A stretch of DNA of 64,000 nt, taken from contig NZ_CP065217.1 of NCBI RefSeq assembly GCF_015767675.1, positions 2,356,001-2,420,000 on the forward strand. The letters run 5' to 3'. The notes below the pieces were generated by a model. It searched no databases, was not told the origin of the DNA, and worked only from the letters and a program-made list of their open reading frames with translations. The first letter of the stretch is position 1. Each line of letters begins with the position of its first letter. The stretch is from Vibrio navarrensis. GTDB lineage: Bacteria; Pseudomonadota; Gammaproteobacteria; Enterobacterales; Vibrionaceae. This document shows positions 39,143 to 48,824 of this stretch, in pieces. The translations under genes and the position numbers were made by a program.

Positions 39143-39775
39143 CTACGATTGCGCAGGCATCGTTTGTAAGATGCGTTCGCGGATCTGCTTAAGCGTCGAT
39201 TCTGATGAAAAGTAATCCACCTCGATCAGGAAATAGGCATCGTTGATTTGCAGCACTAAACTCGGATAGGAGCTTACGCCCAAACTGCTCGCGAAACTCA
39301 ATTGATCCTGAAAAACCCCCTCAAGAAATGCACCATTCACATCATGCTCAAACTGTGACACATTCAGCCCAAGCTCCTGTGCCAGTTGACGATGAGTCGC
39401 CTCCTCATGCGGTGATATAGCACGCAGATAATACGCTTGTTGGATGGCATCAAGCATTGCTTCGTAGCTGTCTTGAAATCCTGCCGCGATTAGCGCTCGG
39501 CACGCTTGATAGGTACTGCGAACGGGTGTGCACTTGGTCCAAAAATCATAGTTAAAACGGGTACCGAGCTGACGCTCAATTTGATGCCAGACCCCTTCAA
39601 TCTTTTGCTGCATTTCTGGTGGCATTGGCAGTGTCGAATCAGGAGCAAGCCCCCCGACTACGTATTCAAACTGGATTACCCCAGGCAACTGCTGTTTTAG
39701 CTTGTCCAAGGTAGGCTTGTAACCCCAACACCAACTGCACATAGGATCATGGACGTAATATAGTTTGATTTTCAT
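39143..39775 (-). CDS. DsbA-family thioredoxin-fold protein
   Basis: 210 residues from the ATG at 39775 (MKIKLYYVHDPMCSWCWGYK); an upstream start adds three. The CSWC active-site pair right after the first strand and the inserted helical domain place it in the DsbA/FrnE oxidoreductase family (PF01323). There is no signal peptide, so unlike DsbA it is cytoplasmic, as for FrnE-type proteins. A cis-proline motif is seen in SSYPSLVLQ. Substrate unknown. Placed downstream of grxD on the same strand, but a terminator lies between. Confidence 0.88.
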   Translation of the reverse strand: MKIKLYYVHDPMCSWCWGYKPTLDKLKQQLPGVIQFEYVVGGLAPDSTLPMPPEMQQKIEGVWHQIERQLGTRFNYDFWTKCTPVRSTYQACRALIAAGFQDSYEAMLDAIQQAYYLRAISPHEEATHRQLAQELGLNVSQFEHDVNGAFLEGVFQDQLSFASSLGVSSYPSLVLQINDAYFLIEVDYFSSESTLKQIRERILQTMPAQS

Positions 39776-39785
39776 TCTACCCACT

Positions 39786-39821
39786 CAAAAAAGAAAAAGG
39801 AGCCAAATAGCAGCTCCTTTG
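39786..39821 (-). terminator. Rho-independent terminator after grxD
   Basis: AAAGGAGC (39796-39803) pairs with GCTCCTTT (39813-39820). On the minus strand it is followed by a TTTTTCTTTTTT tract. It is 74 bases beyond the grxD stop. Confidence 0.85.
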
Positions 39822-39894
39822 TATTCTATACATAATTGCTCATCACCACTACGCTGACACCACGTCATCCATGGGAGAGCAAAGCAAAGCGAGA

Positions 39895-40233
39895 TTACTC
39901 CGCTTCGTTACTCGCAGCGCGTGCCGCGGCTTCTTTGATCAATGGCTGAAGTTCGCCTTTTTGGAACATCTCAATCACGATGTCGCAACCGCCGATCAAT
40001 TCACCTTCAACCCAAAGCTGTGGGAACGTTGGCCATTGTGCATAGCTTGGTAGCTCGGCGCGGATGTCAGGATTCTGCAGAATGTCCACATAAGCGAACT
40101 TTTCACCACAAGCCATCAGAGCTTGAGCTGCTTGAGAGGAGAAACCACAGCTTGGTAGCTTTGGAGAACCTTTCATGTAAAGAAGGATTGGGTTTTCTGC
40201 GATTTGCTGTTTGATTTTATCGATAGTTTCCAT
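39895..40233 (-). CDS. grxD: Monothiol glutaredoxin GrxD
   Basis: 112 residues. The monothiol active site CGFS has its cysteine at residue 29 (KLPSCGFSSQAAQAL), and WPTFPQLWVEGELIGGCDI is the glutathione-binding region. Such proteins carry a bridging 2Fe-2S cluster and deliver it to apo-proteins with BolA partners. Next to sodB (divergent) as in V. cholerae. Confidence 0.96.
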   Translation of the reverse strand: METIDKIKQQIAENPILLYMKGSPKLPSCGFSSQAAQALMACGEKFAYVDILQNPDIRAELPSYAQWPTFPQLWVEGELIGGCDIVIEMFQKGELQPLIKEAAARAASNEAE

Positions 40234-40425
40234 TGCTTCCTCTAGATGGAGTTACTGCAAATAATCGCAACATTTTACCTTATTACTCAAGAATAAAAAG
40301 CACATAAAAATTAGGGCTATAATCAGGGGCGCGATGACAAAGAAATTTCATATAGAAATTGTCACTTAGCCCTTTTAATAAAGTAAAAACTTGCTAAACT
40401 ATAGCGCAAGTCAGTCATAAAGACA

Positions 40426-40493
40426 TTCAACCTTGCCAAAGCAGGTTGAAAATCGGATAAATAACACTGGAAGCAATCGAAGGTTACCCCTTC
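40426..40493 (+). promoter_or_regulatory. Structured leader of sodB
   Basis: Two hairpins precede the gene: TTCAACCT (40426-40433) with AGGTTGAA (40443-40450), and GAAGG (40479-40483) with CCTTC (40489-40493). The second ends 21 bases before the start codon. sodB messages of related bacteria are controlled post-transcriptionally by the iron-regulated RyhB RNA at this region; a pairing site here is inferred, not shown. Confidence 0.45.
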
Positions 40494-40514
40494 AAATAGA
40501 TGGAGAATCGAGCA

Positions 40515-41099
40515 ATGGCATTTGAACTACCCGCTCTTCCTTACGCAAAAGACGCTCTTGAGCCACACATCTCTGCAGAAACTCTTGAGTTCCACCACGG
40601 TAAACACCACAACACTTACGTTGTAAAACTGAATGGCCTTATCCCAGGTACTGAGTTTGAAGGCAAATCTCTAGAAGAGATCATCAAAACTTCAACTGGC
40701 GGTATCTTCAATAACGCAGCGCAAGTTTGGAACCATACTTTCTACTGGCACTGCCTAGCGCCAAATGCAGGTGGCGAGCCAACAGGTGCGGTTGCTGATG
40801 CGATCAATGCAGCATTTGGTTCTTTCGAAGAGTTCAAAACAAAATTCACTGACTCAGCTATCAACAACTTCGGTTCTTCTTGGACTTGGTTGGTGAAAAA
40901 GGCTGACGGTTCTCTAGCCATCGTTAACACCTCAAACGCAGCAACACCGATCACCGAAGAAGGTGTGACGCCACTGCTAACCGTTGACCTGTGGGAACAC
41001 GCTTACTACATCGACTACCGCAACCTACGTCCAGATTACATGAACGGCTTCTGGGCTCTGGTTAACTGGGAATTCGTTGCAGCGAACCTAGCGAAATAA
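40515..41099 (+). CDS. sodB: Superoxide dismutase (Fe)
   Basis: 194 residues from the ATG at 40515 ([20 protein letters not shown]), the family start; GGAG lies nine bases upstream. Iron ligands are His27 ([10 protein letters not shown]), His74 in WNHTFYW, and Asp and His of [28 protein letters not shown] and the absence of Mn-type residues favour iron. Cytoplasmic superoxide dismutation. Very strong codon bias. Followed by a terminator. Confidence 0.98.
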   Translation: MAFELPALPYAKDALEPHISAETLEFHHGKHHNTYVVKLNGLIPGTEFEGKSLEEIIKTSTGGIFNNAAQVWNHTFYWHCLAPNAGGEPTGAVADAINAAFGSFEEFKTKFTDSAINNFGSSWTWLVKKADGSLAIVNTSNAATPITEEGVTPLLTVDLWEHAYYIDYRNLRPDYMNGFWALVNWEFVAANLAK

Positions 41100-41136
41100 T
41101 TCGCGACACCTTAAGTTCAATTTAGTCACTAATTCA

Positions 41137-41166
41137 AACCCGCTCATCGTAGCGGGTTTTTCTTTT
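41137..41166 (+). terminator. Rho-independent terminator after sodB
   Basis: AACCCGCT (41137-41144) pairs with AGCGGGTT (41151-41158), followed by TTTCTTTT. Confidence 0.9.
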
Positions 41167-41224
41167 ATTTTACCTAAAGTTACCTATGTTGCTGCCGCTA
41201 TAAAAACATCAGGCGGAGGGCATA

Positions 41225-41728
41225 ATGCAAATACATACTTTAGACAAAGCAGGCATCATCAACGAGCTTCAGTTTGGCACAGGAATTAACCACGCCATTC
41301 ATGATGGTCGTCGTGCCGATTTCGCTTTGCTGCTATCGATGTTTTCTAATGATGCACGCCACATAACGCCTGTAGAAGAAACGGACTCGCAACCCGTCAC
41401 GGAGCAAATTCTGCGTCAACAATTTGCTTTAAGCGAACCGCAGAAACTGAGAGGCGATCAATCCAGCTACACTATTTCAGCGGAGCAAGCAAAGCAGTTT
41501 CACCGTGCGGGGCTCGCCTCAAGCAAACTCAGCCACTACCTTATCGCCGACGCGCTCGCCTATATGCCAGAGGAGACCTTCGATCTCCCGGAAGAGGTGT
41601 ATCAAAACCTTTCCGGCCATGAAAGACGTCAGTTAGCGCAGCCAAAGACTCCACTCCTACCTGAAGCCGGTCTGTATAATCAGTTGTCAACCGCTTGGGC
41701 CAAAGCCCGATTGAGCGCATCAGTCTAG
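41225..41728 (+). CDS. VC2046/SO_2500-family hypothetical protein
   Basis: 167 residues, acidic, without signal peptide or membrane segments. The frame begins MQIHTLDKAGIINELQFGTG, preceded by GGAGG. Position directly after sodB corresponds to VC2046 in V. cholerae and the sequence fits the family named after it and SO_2500. Features include a DGRRADFALLLSMFSNDA stretch and a predicted helical C-terminus. Function unknown. Confidence 0.8.
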   Translation: MQIHTLDKAGIINELQFGTGINHAIHDGRRADFALLLSMFSNDARHITPVEETDSQPVTEQILRQQFALSEPQKLRGDQSSYTISAEQAKQFHRAGLASSKLSHYLIADALAYMPEETFDLPEEVYQNLSGHERRQLAQPKTPLLPEAGLYNQLSTAWAKARLSASV

Positions 41729-41902
41729 ACTTTAACTTGTTGAATATTAATGCGTTACAATACAAGAGCAGACTAAAGTGTGACTTTTTACATACTTTGG
41801 CATTCTGCTTGACTCAGATAGTCATTAGTTTGACGTTATTCACACTGAGAAGCCCCATTTTCTCCCATGATAAAAGTACCGCTAACACATGGAGTCAGGG
41901 AA

Positions 41903-42586
41903 ATGGAAATAAAGCACGCGCTAATCTTGGTAACGAATGCTGGCTCTCTGCTCGGCCGAACCATCGCCCTACACTTTGCCAAACTCGGCGCAACCATCAT
42001 TCTGAGCGACCAAAATAAAGCTCAGCTGGCTGAAACACAGACAATGTTAGCGACGATTACCGACAAAGCCTGTTCTATTGCCATCTGTGATGACCAAACC
42101 GAAACCATTCAGCGCCTATTTGCCGAGATAGAACAGCAGTTTGCGCAAGTTCCCGATGTGCTCGTCAACTGTTGGACTTCGCTCCCTCTCCCGTCTTTAA
42201 CCGATCATGCAGCCGATGGTGGTTTCGTCGAACAACTCTCCTCCACCGCAGGCGCGCTGTATCGCTTTGGACAGGTTTGCGCTGAACGTATGCGGCACAC
42301 CGAAACGAAAGGCGTGATCGTCAATGTTATCACCCACGCCGATTATCAAAACTTTTCTGGCGTTGAAAGCGTCACCTCGCTCGTTTCTGGCTTTACCCAC
42401 AGTTGGGCCAAAGAGCTCACCCCTTTTAATATTCGTGTCGGTGGTGTTATCCCGGCTCTGTCGCATACACAAAATCACGTTGATGAAGCACACTGGGCGC
42501 AAGTGCAAGACGAACTAATCCGCAATACAGAGTACATTGTCGCCAACGAGTACTTTAGCGGACGGGTAGTCAGTGCAGAGGTTTAA
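41903..42586 (+). CDS. Short-chain dehydrogenase-like protein lacking the catalytic Tyr/Lys
   Basis: 227 residues from the ATG at 41903 (MEIKHALILVTNAGSLLGRT) with GGAG upstream; a longer frame from 41867 is possible. The Rossmann start and the C-terminal ELTPFNIRVGGVIPAL clearly belong to the SDR superfamily. However the nucleotide motif is TNAGSLLG instead of TGxxxGIG, NNAG is replaced by VNCWTS, and the place of YxxxK reads VESVT. It therefore probably is not an active dehydrogenase. V. cholerae has an SDR gene (VC2047) in this position. Ends at a strong terminator. Confidence 0.85.
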   Translation: MEIKHALILVTNAGSLLGRTIALHFAKLGATIILSDQNKAQLAETQTMLATITDKACSIAICDDQTETIQRLFAEIEQQFAQVPDVLVNCWTSLPLPSLTDHAADGGFVEQLSSTAGALYRFGQVCAERMRHTETKGVIVNVITHADYQNFSGVESVTSLVSGFTHSWAKELTPFNIRVGGVIPALSHTQNHVDEAHWAQVQDELIRNTEYIVANEYFSGRVVSAEV

Positions 42587-42656
42587 CCACCTTCCTCACT
42601 TTTACCGCGAACCTGATGTACAATCCCGACACTATTCATGTTGATGAATAGGTAAA

Positions 42657-42686
42657 AAAAGCCCCTATCTCTCGATAGGGGCTTTG
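42657..42686. terminator. Bidirectional terminator between the SDR gene and adhE
   Basis: AAAGCCCCTATC (42658-42669) pairs with GATAGGGGCTTT (42674-42685), TCTC loop; preceded by A7 and thus usable by the convergent adhE too. Confidence 0.92.
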
Positions 42687-42748
42687 CTCTTTTCCCGATT
42701 TTTTAGGTTTCGTGCTAGCGAAAACCTATCTCAAAATGTCCGTCTTAC

Positions 42749-45454
42749 TTAGGCGTTCGCTTTTTCTTTCTTCGCTTTAACCACTTCAGCTTTAGCTGCT
42801 TCTTGGTCTGCTTTCTTCTTGATCACAGTAGTACCTTCGAAAGTTTCACCTTCAACGAAAGCTTTACCGTAGTAAGCAGCAATTAGAACTTCTTTCAGCT
42901 CAGCGATTAGTGGGTAGCGTGGGTTTGCACCAGTACATTGGTCATCAAACGCTTCTACTGCGAGTTCATCAACTTTCGCTAAGAAGTCAGCTTCAGCAAC
43001 GCCAGCCGCTTGGATAGACATTGGGATGTCTAGGTCACCTTTCAGCTCATCCAACCATGCAAGTAGACGTTCAATCTTCTGCGCAGTGCGGTCACCCGCT
43101 TGGCTTAGGCCTAGGTGGTCAGCAACTTCTGCGTAACGACGACGTGCTTGTGGACGGTCGTATTGAGAGAATGCCGTTTGCTTAGTTGGGTTATCGTTCG
43201 CGTTGTAACGTACCACGTTAGAGATCAGAAGTGCGTTCGCCAGACCGTGTGGTAGGTGGAACTCAGCACCGATCTTGTGCGCCATAGAGTGACATACACC
43301 TAGGAACGCGTTAGCGAATGCGATACCAGCAATAGTTGCTGCGTTGTGTACTTTCTCACGAGCGATTGGGTCTTTTGCACCGTTCGCGTAGCTTGAAGGT
43401 AGGTACTCTTTTAGCATCTTAAGTGCTTGCAGAGCCTGGCCGTCTGAGTATTCGTTCGCTAGAACCGATACGTAAGCTTCTAGAGCGTGAGTCACTGCAT
43501 CGTAACCACCGAATGCGGTTAGAGACTTAGGCATGTTCATCACTAGGTTCGCATCTACGATTGCCATTTGAGGAGTCAATTCGTAGTCCGCTAGTGGGTA
43601 CTTAGCGCCAGTCTTGTCGTCAGTCACAACCGCGAATGGTGTCACTTCTGAACCTGTACCTGAAGTGGTAGTGATACAGACAAGCTCCGCTTTTTTACCC
43701 ATTTTAGGGAACTTGTAGATACGTTTACGGATATCCATAAAGCGCATTGCCAGTTCTTCGAAGTGAGTTTCTGGGTGCTCGTACATAACCCACATGATCT
43801 TCGCCGCATCCATTGGTGAACCACCACCAAGCGCTAGAATCACGTCTGGCTGGAAGCTTTGCATTGCTGCAGCGCCTTTCTCTACAACAGATAGAGTTGG
43901 GTCAGCTTCAACATCAAAGAATGTTTGAACTTCCATGCCTTGTGCTTTCAGTAGGCTAACTACATCATCTGCATAACCGTTGTTGAATAGGAAACGGTCA
44001 GTAACGAGGAATGCGCGTTTTTTACCTTCTAGATCGCTCAGTGCGATTGGAAGGCTACCACGACGGAAGTAGATTGACTTAGGTAGTTTGTGCCACAACA
44101 TGTTTTCAGCTCGCTTCGCAACAGTTTTCTTGTTGATTAGGTGCTTAGGACCTACGTTCTCAGAGATAGAGTTACCACCCCATGAGCCACAACCCAGAGT
44201 CAGAGACGGTGCAACGTTAAAGTTGTACAGGTCACCGATACCACCGTGAGTAGTTGGGATGTTTACAAGGATACGTGCAGTCTTCAGTTTGTCACCGAAG
44301 TAACGAATACGGTCTGCGTTTACGTCTTGGTTGGTGTATAGGCCAGAAGTGTGACCGATACCGCCGATCTCAACCATAGTTACTGCTTGAGCAACTGCGT
44401 CTTCGAAGTTGTCAGCACGGAATAGACCTAGAGTTGGAGACAGTTTCTCATGAGCGAATTCGTCATCGTAAGATACTTTACCAATACCTTCACCAACGAG
44501 AACTTTAGTGTCAGCAGGAACTTTAACACCCGCCATTTCAGCAATAGCAGCTGCTGGTTGACCTACGATTTTCGCATTCAGTGCGCCATCGATTAACAGT
44601 ACCTTACGTACTTTTTCTGCTTCTGCTTTGCTTAGAACGTAAGCTTTGTGAGAAGCAAAACGCGCTTTCACTTCGTCATATACTTCGTCAACAACGATTG
44701 CTGCTTGCTCAGAAGCACACACTACGCCGTTATCAAAGGTTTTAGACATCAGGATAGAAGCCACTGCACGTTTGATGTCAGCAGTCTCATCGATAACGAC
44801 TGGAACGTTACCTGCACCTACACCGATCGCAGGTTTACCAGAAGAGTAAGCCGCTTTCACCATGCCTGGACCACCAGTTGCAAGAATAAGTGCAATGCCA
44901 TCGTGCTTCATCAGTGCGTTTGAAAGCTCAACTGAAGGTTGGTCGATCCAACCGATGATGTCTTTTGGTGCGCCAGCGGCAACAGCAGCATCCAAAACCA
45001 GTTTCGCAGCTGCGTTGGTTGAATTTTTTGCACGTGGGTGTGGAGAGAAGATGATACCGTTACGAGTTTTCAACGAGATCAGAGATTTGAAGATCGCGGT
45101 TGAAGTCGGGTTAGTGGTTGGAACGATACCGCAGATGATACCTACAGGTTCAGCGATAGTCATTGTACCTAGGTTGTCATCTTCTTCTAGGATGCCACAG
45201 GTTTTCTCATCCTTGTATTTGTTGTAGATGAACTCAGACGCAAAGTGGTTCTTGATTACTTTATCTTCAACAATACCCATACCAGATTCTTCAACCGCCA
45301 TTTGTGCTAGCGGGATACGCGCTTGGTTTGCAGCAAGAGAAGCAGCACGGAAGATCTTGTCGACTTGCTCTTGAGAGAAAGTAGCAAATTCTTCTTGTGC
45401 TTTCTTAACGCGTGCAATCATCGCATCTAGTTCAGCCATATTAGTTACAGGCAT
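42749..45454 (-). CDS. adhE: Bifunctional acetaldehyde-CoA / alcohol dehydrogenase AdhE
   Basis: 901 residues in two fused enzymes. The N-terminal aldehyde dehydrogenase (about 1-440) has its nucleophile in FDNGVVCASEQ; the C-terminal iron alcohol dehydrogenase (about 450-870) has GGGSPMDAAK and the metal-binding GVCHSMAHKIGAEFHLPHG. Together they reduce acetyl-CoA to ethanol in fermentation, forming spirosomes in E. coli. The tail is Lys/Ala-rich. Codon bias is strong. Upstream gap is 660 bases, with an FNR-like site. Confidence 0.98.
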   Translation of the reverse strand: MPVTNMAELDAMIARVKKAQEEFATFSQEQVDKIFRAASLAANQARIPLAQMAVEESGMGIVEDKVIKNHFASEFIYNKYKDEKTCGILEEDDNLGTMTIAEPVGIICGIVPTTNPTSTAIFKSLISLKTRNGIIFSPHPRAKNSTNAAAKLVLDAAVAAGAPKDIIGWIDQPSVELSNALMKHDGIALILATGGPGMVKAAYSSGKPAIGVGAGNVPVVIDETADIKRAVASILMSKTFDNGVVCASEQAAIVVDEVYDEVKARFASHKAYVLSKAEAEKVRKVLLIDGALNAKIVGQPAAAIAEMAGVKVPADTKVLVGEGIGKVSYDDEFAHEKLSPTLGLFRADNFEDAVAQAVTMVEIGGIGHTSGLYTNQDVNADRIRYFGDKLKTARILVNIPTTHGGIGDLYNFNVAPSLTLGCGSWGGNSISENVGPKHLINKKTVAKRAENMLWHKLPKSIYFRRGSLPIALSDLEGKKRAFLVTDRFLFNNGYADDVVSLLKAQGMEVQTFFDVEADPTLSVVEKGAAAMQSFQPDVILALGGGSPMDAAKIMWVMYEHPETHFEELAMRFMDIRKRIYKFPKMGKKAELVCITTTSGTGSEVTPFAVVTDDKTGAKYPLADYELTPQMAIVDANLVMNMPKSLTAFGGYDAVTHALEAYVSVLANEYSDGQALQALKMLKEYLPSSYANGAKDPIAREKVHNAATIAGIAFANAFLGVCHSMAHKIGAEFHLPHGLANALLISNVVRYNANDNPTKQTAFSQYDRPQARRRYAEVADHLGLSQAGDRTAQKIERLLAWLDELKGDLDIPMSIQAAGVAEADFLAKVDELAVEAFDDQCTGANPRYPLIAELKEVLIAAYYGKAFVEGETFEGTTVIKKKADQEAAKAEVVKAKKEKANA

Positions 45455-45896
45455 AGGGATTCTCCTAAATTAACAAATATTAAAAACTTTTTAGTAAGGC
45501 GACTTGCTGGTTGTTTTGACTGTCTATCAGTAACTTACTTAACAACCGTCTTAGTAAATTGCTTTCAGGACTGAGTATAATATTTCAGAGTGTGAAAATA
45601 ATTGACTTGGATCAGTTCTCACTCTCGAAATCCCTCAAAAGTAGTACCCCATTGCACACAAACACATTAAGCTCATGATCTATAAGAAAAACATACAAAA
45701 AATGTCATTGAGCAAAAAAGAAGCAATCGAACCAACCAACTAAAAAAGCCACAACAATCTGTAAAAAAGTTTCATTTTTAGTCCATAAAATTACATGTGG
45801 ACCCCAAATCTTGTGCTACTGAGAGTATATCTAAGCTCAATTATCTCTCCACATTGTGACGTTTTTTTTATCTATTTTGTGTGGATGTTAACGTTT
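45455..45896. other. Long adhE upstream region
   Basis: About 440 bases without a convincing gene. AdhE in enterics has a long regulated leader; here the strand reading leftward is AT-rich. The only recognisable element is TTGACTTGGATCAG at 45603-45616, near the FNR consensus TTGAT-N4-ATCAA (two mismatches), about 150 bases before the adhE start. Nothing else is evident. Confidence 0.4.
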
Positions 45897-46019
45897 ATGA
45901 GCAAATCCCAACTCAAGCAAATGCAGAATGATACAACTCCACATCTGGATTTACATACGGGAACAGTTATTCTCCGTACGTTAACACAGTTTACTGCCCA
46001 ACTGAGTAAGCTCGGGTAA
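45897..46019 (+). CDS. Possible small protein upstream of the MarC gene
   Basis: 40-codon frame starting MSKSQLKQMQNDTTPHLDLH, with GGATG nine bases upstream and a stop 97 bases before the MarC-family start. It is hydrophilic and has no recognised family. The frame is open further upstream but that part looks non-coding. It may be chance; only conservation in related vibrios would tell. Confidence 0.3.
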   Translation: MSKSQLKQMQNDTTPHLDLHTGTVILRTLTQFTAQLSKLG

Positions 46020-46115
46020 GATTAGTCTAACCGCACACAAAAGGCGTTTTTTCTCTCGTCAATTCTTAGCATCTTTTCTAGAATATAAGCTCCTGTCCCT
46101 CTGTATGAATTCGTC

Positions 46116-46754
46116 ATGTCAAACTTCGAAATCGCTATTTTTCTGCAATTTTTCCTAGGCTTAGTTGCCGCAGTCAATCCGGTGGGCATCATGCCTGTTT
46201 TTGTCTCTCTAACAGGACACATGACACCGGAAGAAAAACACAAAACGGCACTGACTGCGAACATTGCGGTGGCAGTGATCCTGGTGGTGTCGCTGCTTGC
46301 AGGTCAAATGCTGCTGGATATGTTTAGCATCTCTCTCGATTCGTTTCGTGTCGCGGGGGGATTGTTGCTGCTCAGTATTGCCTTCTCAATGATGAGCGGT
46401 AAGCTCGGTGAAGATAAGCAAAACAAGCAAGAACAATCCGAATACGTTAGCCGCGAGCAGATCGGCGTTGTGCCACTTGCCATGCCTTTAATGGCTGGGC
46501 CTGGTGCCATCAGCTCTACGATTGTCTATGGCGCTCGTTACCCCAGTATGTTCGACACTGTGGGTATCGTCATCACTGTCGCCATATTCAGTTTTTGCTC
46601 TTGGCTGCTGTTCCGCTCTGCACCACTTATCGTGCGCTTCCTTGGTCAAACGGGTATCAACGTCATCACTCGGATTATGGGCCTGATCCTTGGCGCACTC
46701 GGCATTGAATTTATTGCCAATGGCTTGCGAAATCTCTTCCCCGGATTAGCCTGA
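46116..46754 (+). CDS. MarC-family integral membrane protein (YchE-like)
   Basis: 212 residues, six hydrophobic segments. AVNPVGIMPVFVSLTGHMTPEEK near the N-terminus and PLAMPLMAGPGAISSTIVYG in the middle are the two conserved MarC/UPF0056 motifs. The family is sometimes called NAAT transporters, with amino acid export reported for some members; drug resistance by MarC was not confirmed. It sits next to adhE as ychE does in E. coli. Confidence 0.9.
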   Translation: MSNFEIAIFLQFFLGLVAAVNPVGIMPVFVSLTGHMTPEEKHKTALTANIAVAVILVVSLLAGQMLLDMFSISLDSFRVAGGLLLLSIAFSMMSGKLGEDKQNKQEQSEYVSREQIGVVPLAMPLMAGPGAISSTIVYGARYPSMFDTVGIVITVAIFSFCSWLLFRSAPLIVRFLGQTGINVITRIMGLILGALGIEFIANGLRNLFPGLA

Positions 46755-47375
46755 TTTTCGCTTTAAGGTTATGATGTGGCTACGATACTATTTGTTAGTC
46801 ACATCATGTTCAGCCGCATCATGTCTCAAGAAACGTTAAAAAACCGTCTGTACGTTATTATCTTTGGCACACACACTCCTGCGGGCAAAGCTTTTGATAT
46901 TGCTCTCATTATTGCCATTCTCAGTTCACTGTCAGTGCTGGTTTTAGAGTCCATTCCTACCGTTCGCGCTTCTTGGTCAACAGAGCTGCGTTATTTCGAA
47001 TACGGCTTTACCGCGCTTTTTACCATTGAGTACTTGTTGCGTCTCTACTGTTCGCCCAAACCCGTCGCCTATGCGAAGAGCTTTTACGGCGTGGTCGATC
47101 TGCTTGCCATTTTGCCAACCTACCTTGTTCTGCTGTTCCCTTCCGCAACGTTTATGGGCGTGATTCGGCTGCTGCGAGTCATGCGTATTTTCCGCATCCT
47201 TAAGTTGGTACGCTATTTACAAGAGTCCAACGTGCTCCTGCGTTCGCTTTTGATGGCACGACGAAAAATCCTGATTTTTTTCAGCACCGTCGCGATAGAA
47301 GTGGCCCCCGATTTTCGGACATGACTTTAAGTGGTCGATCTGTTTTGATAGTACCCAACAATACAGGGACAGATT

Positions 47376-47657
47376 ATGACTAGAAAACGTAGAAACCACT
47401 CTCCTGAGTTTAAAGCTAAGGTGGCACTCGATGCCGCTAAAGGCGATAAAACCGTCGCTGAGTTAGCTCAGAAATACAACCTGCACGCTAACCAAATCTC
47501 GACATGGAAAAAGGAGCTGCTTGAAAACGCAGCCATGATTTTTGCCACCGAAAATCACACAGGAAAAGAGAATTCCGAAGAAGTGGACAAACTTCACGCC
47601 AAGATCGGTCAATTGACCATGGAAAATGATTTTTTGGCCAAAGTGCTCGGTCGTTAG
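47376..47657 (+). CDS. IS3-family transposase OrfA
   Basis: 93 residues starting MTRKRRNHSPEFKAKVALDA, a helix-turn-helix (TVAELAQKYNLHANQISTWKKE) and a leucine-zipper-like C-terminus ([20 protein letters not shown]). It binds the element ends and, by -1 frameshifting at TTTTTTG (47630-47636, read T TTT TTG), fuses to OrfB to form the active transposase. Confidence 0.93.
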   Translation: MTRKRRNHSPEFKAKVALDAAKGDKTVAELAQKYNLHANQISTWKKELLENAAMIFATENHTGKENSEEVDKLHAKIGQLTMENDFLAKVLGR

Positions 47658-48499
47658 ACCGAGCCCAGCGAAAGAGTTCGCTGGTTAAATCCACCCCATT
47701 GCCGATAAAGCGCCAGTGTGAGCTGCTCAATATTGCTCGCTCTACCGCTTACTATCAACCCATAGGACTCTCTGCTGAGGAGATTGCGTTGCGCCGTATG
47801 ATTGACGAAATTCATCTTCAGTATCCGTTTATGGGCAGTCGGCGCATTCGAACTGAGCTGGCTAAGAAGGGTCATAGCGTTAATCGTAAGCGTGTTGTTC
47901 GACTCATGCGCGATATGGGGATTGGGGCGATTTACCCCAAGCCCAAAACGACGCTGGCGAACAAAGCACACAAGGTGTATCCCTACCTGTTGCGTGATAT
48001 CGAAGTCACTTACCCAAACCAAGCTTGGGCGATTGATATCACGTACATCCCAATGGCGAAGGGGTTCCTGTACCTCGTTGCTATTATCGACTGGTATAGC
48101 CGCAAAGTGCTGGCTTGGCGACTATCCAACACCATGGACACGAGTTTTTGTATCGAAGCGCTTGAGGAAGCGCTGAAGCATTATGGGCCACCTGATATCT
48201 TTAACTCAGATCAAGGCAGCCAGTTTACCAGCACAGAGTTCACACAGAAGTTAATTGAACATGACATACGTATAAGCATGGACGGGAAAGGCCGCTGGGT
48301 TGACAATGTTTTCATTGAGCGATTATGGCGAAGCCTGAAATATGAGGAGGTTTACTTAAAGGCTTATACCACGCCCCGTGAAGCCGAGCTTGAAATCGGC
48401 AACTACATGGTGTTTTATAATGAAGAGCGTAACCATCAAGGACTCAATAACCTCACTCCTGATGAGGCCTACTTCGGTAGGCAAAGATACGCAGCATGA
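47630..48499 (+). CDS. IS3-family transposase OrfB (rve integrase core)
   Basis: Continues from the frameshift site as [15 protein letters not shown] and contains the integrase core. DDE residues: Asp in WAIDITYIP, Asp in [11 protein letters not shown] and Glu in [17 protein letters not shown]. The HTH_21-type segment [20 protein letters not shown] precedes the core. No in-frame ATG lies near the N-terminus (first likely start TTG at 47699), so the protein is probably made mainly as the OrfAB fusion. It looks intact. Confidence 0.92.
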   Translation, partial: FFGQSARSLDRAQRKSSLVKSTPLPIKRQCELLNIARSTAYYQPIGLSAEEIALRRMIDEIHLQYPFMGSRRIRTELAKKGHSVNRKRVVRLMRDMGIGAIYPKPKTTLANKAHKVYPYLLRDIEVTYPNQAWAIDITYIPMAKGFLYLVAIIDWYSRKVLAWRLSNTMDTSFCIEALEEALKHYGPPDIFNSDQGSQFTSTEFTQKLIEHDIRISMDGKGRWVDNVFIERLWRSLKYEEVYLKAYTTPREAELEIGNYMVFYNEERNHQGLNNLTPDEAYFGRQRYAA

Positions 48500-48824
48500 G
48501 CTGGGTCAACCACTTAAGAAATGAGCTTATGCGTCCAACCATTGGGGTCCACTTCTGACCATTACTACCGTCGGGTACGGTGACTTAGTGCCACAAACTG
48601 ATTTTGGCAAAGCGATCGCCTCATTGACCATGCTAATGGGCTATTCGATTCTCGCTGTACCAACCGGGATCATTACGGCTGAACTGAGCCAAGAAATGAA
48701 CTCACACCGTCAACTGGTAAAATGCCCAAATTGTTCGCGCTCTGGGCATGAGTCCGATGCACTCTATTGCAAACATTGCGGCAGCGAATTGGCCGACCCG
48801 GACAAACGTGTCGTCGCAAGTGAA

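Larger units (their letters stand above)
47302..48551 (+). mobile_element. IS3-family insertion sequence, 1250 bp
   Basis: Ends are 5'-TGGCCCCCGATTTTCGGACA and, on the other strand, TGGACCCCAATGGTTGGACG: imperfect inverted repeats of about 20 bases with the TG...CA termini usual for IS3. It carries overlapping orfA and orfB. No 3-4 bp target duplication is found (AAG left, CTT right), consistent with the adjoining deletion. The flanking AGAAG/CTTCT happens to extend the inverted repeat. Confidence 0.85.
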
